Shown here: in pieces, positions 15,568 to 23,018 of the stretch
How the letters are laid out: the number at the start of each line of letters is the position of its first letter
How positions within the stretch are numbered: position 1 is the first letter of the stretch
Origin: Cyclobacteriaceae bacterium
GTDB taxonomy: Bacteria; Bacteroidota; Bacteroidia; Cytophagales; Cyclobacteriaceae
Assembly (NCBI GenBank): GCA_019694905.1
Contig: JAIBBB010000012.1
Coordinates: 1 to 32,598 of the forward strand
Reading direction: 5' to 3'
DNA: 32,598 nucleotides
Program-made: the position numbers and the translations under genes
Notes under the pieces: generated by a model
Seen by the model: the letters and a program-made list of their open reading frames with translations, nothing else
Database searches by the model: none
Told to the model about the DNA's origin: nothing

Positions 15568-17682
15568 ATGACGTTGAATACTCGTATTTCTCAGACGAGG
15601 TCCTGGTTTGGTATTGCCTTACTATTGGCACTGGTTTCCAGTCAATTACAGAGCCAGTCGCTCGTTATTTCAGAGTATATGGCAAGCAATACGGTTGTAG
15701 CGGCACCGGATGGAGGCTATTATCCCTGGATCGAATTGCTGAACCAGTCTGACGGCAGTATCGAGCTTTCGCAATACACCTTGACAAAGGACACAGTCAG
15801 TAACAATGAATGGGCCCTACCCGCTTATACATTGCCGTCTGGACAATCTGTGGTAATCTGGTTTTCTGGTAATGAAAGCAGGGTTCTGCCGTTTCAGGCC
15901 GGGTTTTCCGTGGATCTTTCAGAGCAGTATTTTGGACTGGTCAGACTAGGGCAGTTATCACACCTCTTGTCATTTCCCTTTCCGCCCAACGAGAATGAGT
16001 CAATTGGTCTGAATCCTTCGAAGAAAAATGAGTGGATTCACTTCAAATCTGTTGATGTCACCCCGGGCCTTCCCAACAAGTCACCCACCTTCTGGAAGAA
16101 GATTACAAATCACACCTCTTTTAACCCACGCGACTCCTCTCCCAATGCCAGTTTAGTCTATGATGGAAAAATCTGGGTTCTTGCCGGCTATCGCCAGACA
16201 CCTGCAGGATGGATTTCCCTTTCAGATGTCTGGAATTCGTCCGACGGAATACACTGGAACCTGGTGAATGCATCACCGCCGTACGATCCCTACTCTTCCT
16301 ATATAGTTTTTGCCAACAAGATGTGGGCCTTTGATCCAACAGGATGTTACAGTTCTACCGACGGTGTGACATGGACCAAAGAGGCTGCTACTTTTCCTGG
16401 TGGGCTCAGTTCACGCATGACCATGCTGAACAACACATTGTATGCTGTTTCTGGCTCCTATGTTTGGTCATCTACAGATGCAATTAACTGGACCACACGT
16501 AGAACGGACGCACCCTGGGGCAATCGTCGCGCCTGGCCCGGGTTTGTTGCCCACAACGGCAGGCTTTTCTACATGGGTGGGGGTATCAATTATTTCACTG
16601 GTAACGACTACTATTACAATGATGTCTGGTCTTCTGCTGATGGGGTGAACTGGGAGTTGGTTACGGCGTCGGCTGAATGGGCAGGCAGATATTGGTTTGC
16701 ACCCATTTCTTTTGACAACAAGCTGTGGATTATTTCCGGTTGGAACTATTACGACTATGGTAATCCTGAGTATGGCAACATGAACGAAATCTGGGTATCT
16801 GAAGATGGCAACCACTGGCGTCAGCTGATATCAGACGACATATGGCCGAATCGTCATGCGCCTTTGGTGTGGATCAAGGACAATGCCCTTTATGTAAGTT
16901 CCGGGTACGGTGGTGGAGGTGCACGCAGGATGTATAATGATATCTGGGTTTGTGAGAAGAAGTTTGATCTTACCATCCCCATGGCTTCCTCCATAAGCTA
17001 TGGTGACGACCTCGTTCCGCCGGCGTTTGCCAACAGCGTAACGCTCAATGCTGAAGCAGACGCATACTTTTCCCGCGCCGATGACAAGATCCGTGCGAAA
17101 AAGTTGGGTGTTGTCAATACGAGGATCCAATTCAATGGTGACCAGGTCTACTATCCCTACTTTACACAGCAGCAAGTGGCCATAAGCAAAAGAAATCTTG
17201 TGGTCATGGTATGGGATACATTGCGAGAAGTAGGTCAGCCCAATCCGGAGTTCCGCCTAAGGTATGATGGTTTTGCATTTGATGAGACAATAGCAGATCT
17301 GATCTCGGAACCATACTCCGAAGTTGTCGCGGACCGATACAGCCCGGTTGGTAAATATCCAATCAGGATACTCGGCGGGGCTTCAGACCATTATGACATC
17401 ATTCGTATACCTGGGATACTTGATGTTACTTTTGATGGCGTACTTACGCCATATCCGAACCCAACTTCCGGGCGCATCAACTTCGTCCTGCCCTACAATC
17501 TGGAGCAAGGTGACCAGGTGATCCTCGTTGCTATGGATGGCAGGGAAGTCTATCGAGGAACTCCATTGAGTCCCACGAATTACTTTAGCATTTATCTCGA
17601 TGTGCCTGATGGACTGTATGTGTATCATATCAATGCCGGAGACCGATCTTTTTCAGGGAGAATTGCTGTTAGCCACGATTGA
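15568..17682 (+). CDS. T9SS-exported lamin-tail / Asp-box propeller / MBG protein
   Basis: 704 residues from the ATG at 15568; an upstream TTG at 15529 would put extra residues before the signal peptide. The signal peptide is about residues 1-30. A lamin-tail domain follows (LVISEYMASN at 31-40, to about 150). Next are six repeats, each pairing a [GN]-x-[LMI]-[WFY]-x4-G-like strand with S-x-D-G-x-x-W (SSTDGVTW, SSADGVNW, SEDGNHW), which looks like a six-bladed propeller at about 165-480. An MBG-type domain (about 550-615, NPEFRLRYDGFAFDETIADL) precedes a type A T9SS sorting domain from about 627 (PYPNPTSGRI ... GLYVYHI). It is probably a surface-attached or secreted adhesin-like protein. The ligase-like gene starts 6 bases downstream. 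Confidence 0.9.
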   Translation: MTLNTRISQTRSWFGIALLLALVSSQLQSQSLVISEYMASNTVVAAPDGGYYPWIELLNQSDGSIELSQYTLTKDTVSNNEWALPAYTLPSGQSVVIWFSGNESRVLPFQAGFSVDLSEQYFGLVRLGQLSHLLSFPFPPNENESIGLNPSKKNEWIHFKSVDVTPGLPNKSPTFWKKITNHTSFNPRDSSPNASLVYDGKIWVLAGYRQTPAGWISLSDVWNSSDGIHWNLVNASPPYDPYSSYIVFANKMWAFDPTGCYSSTDGVTWTKEAATFPGGLSSRMTMLNNTLYAVSGSYVWSSTDAINWTTRRTDAPWGNRRAWPGFVAHNGRLFYMGGGINYFTGNDYYYNDVWSSADGVNWELVTASAEWAGRYWFAPISFDNKLWIISGWNYYDYGNPEYGNMNEIWVSEDGNHWRQLISDDIWPNRHAPLVWIKDNALYVSSGYGGGGARRMYNDIWVCEKKFDLTIPMASSISYGDDLVPPAFANSVTLNAEADAYFSRADDKIRAKKLGVVNTRIQFNGDQVYYPYFTQQQVAISKRNLVVMVWDTLREVGQPNPEFRLRYDGFAFDETIADLISEPYSEVVADRYSPVGKYPIRILGGASDHYDIIRIPGILDVTFDGVLTPYPNPTSGRINFVLPYNLEQGDQVILVAMDGREVYRGTPLSPTNYFSIYLDVPDGLYVYHINAGDRSFSGRIAVSHD

Positions 17683-17688
17683 GTCGAG

Positions 17689-18978
17689 ATGGCGTTAATC
17701 CTGAAAAATCTAAGAAGTTCCCAAAACATCGATGGCCTCTTCGCAATCGCACTGGGAGCACTTGCCTGCACTTTCCTCGCGCCACAGAAATGGGTCAACC
17801 TTGCGACCGGTCTGGTTTTGCTGGTATGGATCAAAGCACTTATTCAAGGAAGTTTGAGTGCAAACCCGACCGAACGACTCGGTCTCTTTCTGATACTGGG
17901 TCTTTTCCTGCTGCAAGTCGCTGGACTGGCCTATAGCGAGGAACTCCCAGCAGGACTCAGGATCATTGAAACCAAATCGTCGTTCCTCATCGCTTGCCTG
18001 ATTCTTACAATCAAACTCGACCGAATCAAGATTCGTGCTGTCATGTTGTTCTTTGCCCTTGCAATCACCGCAGGGTGCCTGTGGTGCCAGACGATAGGGA
18101 TTAAGCAGATAATTGACCTCGACGAACCATACAGTTATTTTCTTGTGAACTATCGATATCAGAGCACTTACCTGACGGCACCGTTGGATATCAGCCCTAT
18201 TTACTTTTCACTTTTTGTTGGACTATCCATACTACTGATACGAGAGTTCATAGACTTTTCACGCCCAACCCGGTCGGCTTTGCTATTGATTTGGCTTGCA
18301 TATCTGTTCATATTCTTGATCCTGCTGGGCACAAGAACGATATTCCTGTCATTTACAATCATCTTTACGTTAACAACTATACCCCGGGTGTCCCGCAAAT
18401 GGAGAATGCTCACAGGGATCTCACTGGTTGCTGCGTTTGCTTTTGTATTGGTCTATCTTGTAACCAAGACTCATCTGGCTGACCGGTATCTTTCTTTTCT
18501 TAATCCTGACTCGTTTACTAACGCCCCGGTCGGGCCGAACATCTCCAACTATTTTCATTTTTGGTCGTGGAAATGTGCTGCCAATTCAATGCATGGATTC
18601 ACATGGATTACAGGAGTGGGTACAGGGGATGAGAATCTTGTCCTCAACAGATGCTACGTTGTCAGTGGTGTCCCCCAGATGGCTGAGGGGAATTTTAATG
18701 CCCATTCGGAGTACCTGAGTGAATTGTTAAGACATGGGCTACCCGGTCTGGCCTTGCTATTGTCTGCACTCATTCTACCCCTTATCCATATACTTCGAAG
18801 GCATCGGATCAACTGGTTGTATGTTTCATTCCTGGCTCTTTTTTGCCTCGCATCAGCGACTGAATCAACATTTTCAATCAGTCGAGGTGTGCTCTACTTT
18901 GCAGTTTTCAATTCACTGCTGATAAAGAACTGGCTGAACGAGGGCATTGAGAAACTAATGCCGACCAGAATCCAATAG
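17689..18978 (+). CDS. O-antigen ligase / polymerase-like membrane protein
   Basis: 429 residues, about 10-12 membrane helices, with a large periplasmic loop (about residues 260-345) ending in NAHSEYLSELLRHGLPGLA. Parallel motifs (GLAYSEELPAGLRIIE) mark it as a paralogue of the 409-residue protein at 7862-9091. It belongs to the WaaL/Wzy_C superfamily, which moves or polymerises undecaprenyl-linked glycans in the periplasm. It starts 6 bases after the T9SS cargo gene and must be co-transcribed with it, an unusual pairing. Its last 85 bases overlap the convergent wzy-like gene on the other strand. Confidence 0.85.
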   Translation: MALILKNLRSSQNIDGLFAIALGALACTFLAPQKWVNLATGLVLLVWIKALIQGSLSANPTERLGLFLILGLFLLQVAGLAYSEELPAGLRIIETKSSFLIACLILTIKLDRIKIRAVMLFFALAITAGCLWCQTIGIKQIIDLDEPYSYFLVNYRYQSTYLTAPLDISPIYFSLFVGLSILLIREFIDFSRPTRSALLLIWLAYLFIFLILLGTRTIFLSFTIIFTLTTIPRVSRKWRMLTGISLVAAFAFVLVYLVTKTHLADRYLSFLNPDSFTNAPVGPNISNYFHFWSWKCAANSMHGFTWITGVGTGDENLVLNRCYVVSGVPQMAEGNFNAHSEYLSELLRHGLPGLALLLSALILPLIHILRRHRINWLYVSFLALFCLASATESTFSISRGVLYFAVFNSLLIKNWLNEGIEKLMPTRIQ

Positions 18979-20258
18979 AATCTCATGTTCCCGAGTGTGT
19001 TTGAACTGAGCGAAAAGATGAAGAAGATCATGTAGAGGCCCGTGAGCCAGATCCATGCAGCCTGCTTGTATTGAATTGCCTCCAGAAAACAAGCCCAGCC
19101 TCGCTTGACGCTCAAAACAAATAGCAGCACAAAGGGAAGGCATAGCAGAAGACCATATTCAAGCAGTAGCTCCAGCAGTAGATTGTGCGCATACAGACCA
19201 GAGTCCTGATTGGCCGCGGCAACTCCGTCTACACCTACTCCAAAGAGAATGTGCCAGATATCCTGTGTATAGGTCCGCAAGGCTACTTTAACCGCCACAA
19301 ATCTTGAGAAAACGGATTCACCACTGAAATCAAAGTTGGTCACCCTTTGCAAGGACCCCATTTGGGTCGCCGTGAGATTGCTGAGATACCAGGTTACCCC
19401 AGTCAATGCAACTGCCGTAATAAGGACGATGGAGGCAATGGCAAGCCCGCTGAGTTTTTTTGGAAACTTGTATAAGGTAATGGCTACCACAAAGAGCAGT
19501 CCAATGGTAAGCACCCTTGCAGGAGAATTGAGCATGCCGTAGGCCAGAACAAAAAGCAGGAAGCCAGCGGCCAGACTTTGTAAGGACTGCTTCTCACACA
19601 GAATCCAGATGAAGTATTGCAGGAAGGCAAATATGCAGAAGATGGTGAAAAAGTGATAGTCCTCTCCAAAACCTGACATGTGATGAACAATGTCATTGGG
19701 GTTGTTGAACTGTTTGGGGTGAAGGTCATGTATTTGGTTGTAAAGACCCATTCCCACCCATGAAACTGCCACAGGCACAACCGTATCAATAAAAACTGGG
19801 GGTGAGAATAGTGGAGAATTGTCGTGCAATCCCAGCACAAGTATGAAGACAAGAGGAAGGTAGATGAAGAGTATGTTGATCCCAGACTTGCTGATATACC
19901 CCCAGGGTGCAATCGTCCACCAAAGTGAAAACACTACGATAACGCTCAAGACGACGATAAGTACTAGAATACTGAACTTGTATGGCGTGGTTTTAATCTT
20001 ATTGAAAACCACCAGGTACAGAAAGATCAGAACAACTGCGGCCATCAAGAGAAGTGTTATGTCAATGGGTAGGATTGTCCCCACAGCTGTGAGCTTCAGT
20101 GGGCCGGACATGAATAATAGGGGGAGTGCCCTGCGGGGCGTCCAGATACAGGAAACAAGCATGAGAAGTACCATAGCCGTGAAAACAGCATTGCCAAACA
20201 GCGCAGTGGCTCCGAGGATGAGCACACCCATGTAAGGGCTGCTAGCGGTGGACTTCAT
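18894..20258 (-). CDS. Polysaccharide polymerase-like membrane protein (Wzy / O-antigen ligase fold)
   Basis: 454 residues with about 12 hydrophobic helices. The stretch GVDGVAAANQDSGLYAHNLLLELLLEYGLLLC before helix 10 or 11 is the H-N-x-x-L-E-x-L-x-E-x-G signature of Wzy_C-type proteins. Unlike the two ligase-like paralogues in this window, it lacks the Y-S-E ... I-E region and is probably a different subfamily, most likely the repeat-unit polymerase. It is the third gene of the minus-strand deacetylase-flippase-polymerase operon, overlapping the flippase stop by 17 bases, and its 3' end overlaps the convergent ligase-like gene by 85 bases. Confidence 0.8.
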   Translation of the reverse strand: MKSTASSPYMGVLILGATALFGNAVFTAMVLLMLVSCIWTPRRALPLLFMSGPLKLTAVGTILPIDITLLLMAAVVLIFLYLVVFNKIKTTPYKFSILVLIVVLSVIVVFSLWWTIAPWGYISKSGINILFIYLPLVFILVLGLHDNSPLFSPPVFIDTVVPVAVSWVGMGLYNQIHDLHPKQFNNPNDIVHHMSGFGEDYHFFTIFCIFAFLQYFIWILCEKQSLQSLAAGFLLFVLAYGMLNSPARVLTIGLLFVVAITLYKFPKKLSGLAIASIVLITAVALTGVTWYLSNLTATQMGSLQRVTNFDFSGESVFSRFVAVKVALRTYTQDIWHILFGVGVDGVAAANQDSGLYAHNLLLELLLEYGLLLCLPFVLLFVLSVKRGWACFLEAIQYKQAAWIWLTGLYMIFFIFSLSSNTLGNMRFYWILVGISFSMPSFSQFFISSELKTAK

Positions 20259-21531
20259 GTCCTAAAGATAAGCGCCACGAGACATAGAATTCAATGCTGT
20301 AGCGAATGCAATATGTAAGCGTGTACAATTTCAAGGCTACATGAATGCTGTTATAGTAGTGATGGCCAACAAAAAAGGAAAGGAAAACCCCCGAGATAGT
20401 AAAGATTTGTATTATAAGGTCAATGTGTTGCTTTCCTCCTATTTGTACCAAAGAACTGACTGGACTGGCGACAAACTGAAAGAGGAATAATGGCATCATG
20501 ATCTGACTGAAATTGGCAATCTCACCCCAGGCCTCTCCGAAAATGATCCGTACGGCCGGTTTGATTACCACATAGGCCACCGAAAATAGTGCGAGGCCAG
20601 CCAAAGAGAGCTTTTTAGTGGTCGTGATAAATAATTCCTTGCACTGCCCCTGACTCGCCATCAGTTCTGCAGCCTTTTGTCGGAAAACGTCGCCCACCGC
20701 TCGCCCGATCAGGTCTGATGGTATCAGACGTTGTGCCAGCGAAAAGTAGCCAGCAGAAGCAACGGAACCAAATAGAGAGGACATCATAAAGGTCGGAGAT
20801 TGCGTGCTCCCCTTTTCAATCAAGCCAGAACCAATTGAAAATCTGGGAAATGAGGAATACCGTACGCTGACTTCTTTCAAGGCGGGCCAGCTGATCTGAA
20901 AAAGATTGGAGCCCAGTACGCGCAGCATGTAAGTATTACTAAGTGAATAGCTCGTGATATCGGCCACAATCAGGGAACTGCCGGCCGGAATGAAAATGCC
21001 AATCAGGATGGAGGCAAATGCATATCCCACCCCACGTGTAATACGCCCAATTGACATGACACGGAACCTGGCGAATCGATTGTGATAGTAGTAGAGCGAT
21101 TGTGAAAAACCTGTAACCAAAATGCCCAAGGGCACCCAAAAAAGATTGAAGGACCCTTTTGGCCCACGGATAAGCGAAAGCAGCGGGTCATACAGGAATG
21201 CGACGAGCAGGAAGGTAATTAGCGTAACCCCCACACACACTGTCATTGATAGCTTGAGCAGATCAAGACCTTCCCGGTGTTCCTTGGGTACAACGATCGC
21301 CAACTCATATCGTGCAGTTGCAAAAGTGGATGCAATCATGATGCAACTGAAATAGAGGGAGTACACACCAAAGTCCTCCGGCGAGTACATTCTTGTCAGT
21401 ATAGGCGAAACCAACAGAGGTACCAGTTGAGAGGCGACTGATCCAGCGGTCAGACCAACCACATTTCTGGTAAACTCCCCAAAGGGTAGTACTTGTTGTA
21501 GCCTGTTCAGCATGGACGAAAAGGGACTCAT
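20242..21531 (-). CDS. Oligosaccharide flippase (Wzx, MATE/PST family)
   Basis: 429 residues, hydrophobic throughout with about 12 predicted helices. The N-terminus matches the Wzx/RfbX pattern: FTRNVVGLTAGSVASQLVPL, VSPILTRMYSPEDFGVYSLY and TFATARYELAIVVP. It should turn undecaprenyl-linked repeat units from the cytoplasmic to the periplasmic face. The ATG shares one base with the deacetylase stop (TAATG), and the polymerase gene starts before this gene ends, so the three are tightly coupled. Substrate specificity cannot be read. Confidence 0.9.
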   Translation of the reverse strand: MSPFSSMLNRLQQVLPFGEFTRNVVGLTAGSVASQLVPLLVSPILTRMYSPEDFGVYSLYFSCIMIASTFATARYELAIVVPKEHREGLDLLKLSMTVCVGVTLITFLLVAFLYDPLLSLIRGPKGSFNLFWVPLGILVTGFSQSLYYYHNRFARFRVMSIGRITRGVGYAFASILIGIFIPAGSSLIVADITSYSLSNTYMLRVLGSNLFQISWPALKEVSVRYSSFPRFSIGSGLIEKGSTQSPTFMMSSLFGSVASAGYFSLAQRLIPSDLIGRAVGDVFRQKAAELMASQGQCKELFITTTKKLSLAGLALFSVAYVVIKPAVRIIFGEAWGEIANFSQIMMPLFLFQFVASPVSSLVQIGGKQHIDLIIQIFTISGVFLSFFVGHHYYNSIHVALKLYTLTYCIRYSIEFYVSWRLSLGHEVHR

Positions 21532-22898
21532 TACATCTTCGCAATTTGCGTCAGAAGCCTTTTAAAGTTTGCCTTTTGATGGTTTGAAATCAACAGGTTG
21601 TTGTGGTAAAGCAAGGAAAAACTGCCACCGAAATACCTGCAAACCTCAGAAAAGTACAATACGTCCCTGTTAAGCGCGTTCAGATTTGACCCGGTCTGTG
21701 TATTGACATCCATTACTACCAGCGGTTCTTCTATGAGCCGGAGCATACTTCTGTCCTTTAGATCAAATACAGGAAATTCAAAGCACGTCCCGCATCGGAA
21801 CCCATTTATTCCGCTGAATCCAACTGAGCCATCGGCTGTCAGATGAAGGTTGTTCCAAATCTTCCAAGACTCAGGATTGATCCATCGAAGGTAATGGTGG
21901 CGTCCCCTTACTACCGCAGGAAGTTCAAGTTGATGAAGAACACTATTCAAACGAGCAAGTTCCTGAGAAGTACGCTTCTCGTCGTTAAAGGCAGGAAGCC
22001 CGGGATGGAACCCAATTTCAAATCCATTTGAATGAAGGTACTTCAGAAGGGAGGGTATGGGTTCTTTATCAATTTCATAGTGGCTGTCAACCTCATGGGG
22101 CCCTGAAATGGGAATGAAGTTGAAAGTGGACGTTACGTTGTGCTCTTTCAAAGTTTCAACAATCCAGCGAAAATTGAAATTGGGATCGTATCGATGCGAC
22201 CCGGTAAATAGATAGTGGAGGATACTCAAGGCCCTGCGTATGAAAAGGCCAATGGACCGCCTTTCAATCAGGTCCCCACCTAATTTTCTAAGGTTACTTT
22301 TTGTGCCAAGATGCAAGGTCAGGGGAACATCAACATCATGACTTAATAACAGTTGATACGCCCTGGAACGAAACTTCACGCCAGGCAAAATTTCCAGAAT
22401 CGCTTTCTTCAACACCTCCAGATACTCGTTCACCAGGGGGCGACGAAGAAGGTCCCCATTCATCAATATTGACTTCCTGAAGTCATACCTGCCAAGCGGA
22501 TCAGGTGAGAAATCAGCAACTTCTTCATATCTGGTAAGCATAAAAAAAATGCTCCCGAGCAGATCGGCTTCGCTTATCCGGATCAAAGATTGTTGTGGTG
22601 TGGTACTGAACAGAACAGGAATTGTTGATCGAAACGCTGCCGGATCAGTGTTCTCAAGAACAGGGATAGGCCAGTGCGGGATACTGATTTTTGTGAGCCA
22701 CTCATCTTCCGGTAATAAGAAAAGAACACTTGCTAATTGGAACCGATTGCCCGCCGACTCGAAAACGAAGCACTTGTCATCTCCTGACCAATCAATCTGA
22801 TAATCCAATCCAAGGAATACATCAAGGACCACATGCAAGACATACTCTTTCTCTTTCCGATAGCGCGGACTTGTCTTAACAAGCAGTTGTAAATCCAT
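21531..22898 (-). CDS. Polysaccharide deacetylase-family protein
   Basis: 455 residues from the ATG at 22898; a TTG 18 bases upstream belongs to the promoter box. An N-terminal alpha/beta domain of about 180 residues (seen in Bacteroidota proteins of this type) contains LLGSIFFMLTRYEEV. The NodB-like barrel then begins with LLLSHDVDVPL (residues 183-193), where D188 and D190 replace the usual TFDDG pair. A later FEIGFHPGLPAF supplies a histidine at the position of the second metal motif. It probably removes acetyl groups from a glycan, or is a related hydrolase. No signal peptide is visible, so it may act in the cytoplasm on lipid-linked units before the flippase encoded next. Confidence 0.82.
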   Translation of the reverse strand: MDLQLLVKTSPRYRKEKEYVLHVVLDVFLGLDYQIDWSGDDKCFVFESAGNRFQLASVLFLLPEDEWLTKISIPHWPIPVLENTDPAAFRSTIPVLFSTTPQQSLIRISEADLLGSIFFMLTRYEEVADFSPDPLGRYDFRKSILMNGDLLRRPLVNEYLEVLKKAILEILPGVKFRSRAYQLLLSHDVDVPLTLHLGTKSNLRKLGGDLIERRSIGLFIRRALSILHYLFTGSHRYDPNFNFRWIVETLKEHNVTSTFNFIPISGPHEVDSHYEIDKEPIPSLLKYLHSNGFEIGFHPGLPAFNDEKRTSQELARLNSVLHQLELPAVVRGRHHYLRWINPESWKIWNNLHLTADGSVGFSGINGFRCGTCFEFPVFDLKDRSMLRLIEEPLVVMDVNTQTGSNLNALNRDVLYFSEVCRYFGGSFSLLYHNNLLISNHQKANFKRLLTQIAKM

Positions 22899-22913
22899 TT
22901 TTGGTAGAGGTGA

Positions 22914-22921
22914 CAAAACTA
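22914..22921 (-). promoter_or_regulatory. -7 box of the deacetylase-flippase-polymerase operon
   Basis: TAGTTTTG on the minus strand is a perfect TAnnTTTG, 16 bases before the ATG at 22898. No TTG is found 17-23 bases upstream, so only the -7 element is supported. It is part of a divergent promoter region with the plus-strand promoter at 22958-22987. Confidence 0.5.
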
Positions 22922-22957
22922 CGAATTTTCGATGAGGGGACTGTACGGTTGGTTCTG

Positions 22958-22987
22958 TTGGTGGTTACGCGGGAATCGGTAACTTTG
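22958..22987 (+). promoter_or_regulatory. Promoter of the secreted-protein / wzz operon
   Basis: TTG at 22958-22960, a 19-base spacer and TAACTTTG at 22980-22987 form a full Bacteroidota-type promoter. The expected start is near 22991, giving a leader of about 28 bases before the ATG at 23019. AGAAAGAG about 7 bases before that ATG is one of the few purine-rich ribosome-site candidates in the window. Confidence 0.7.
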
Positions 22988-23018
22988 CCATTTGGACGTT
23001 TCAGTAGAAAGAGTAAGT

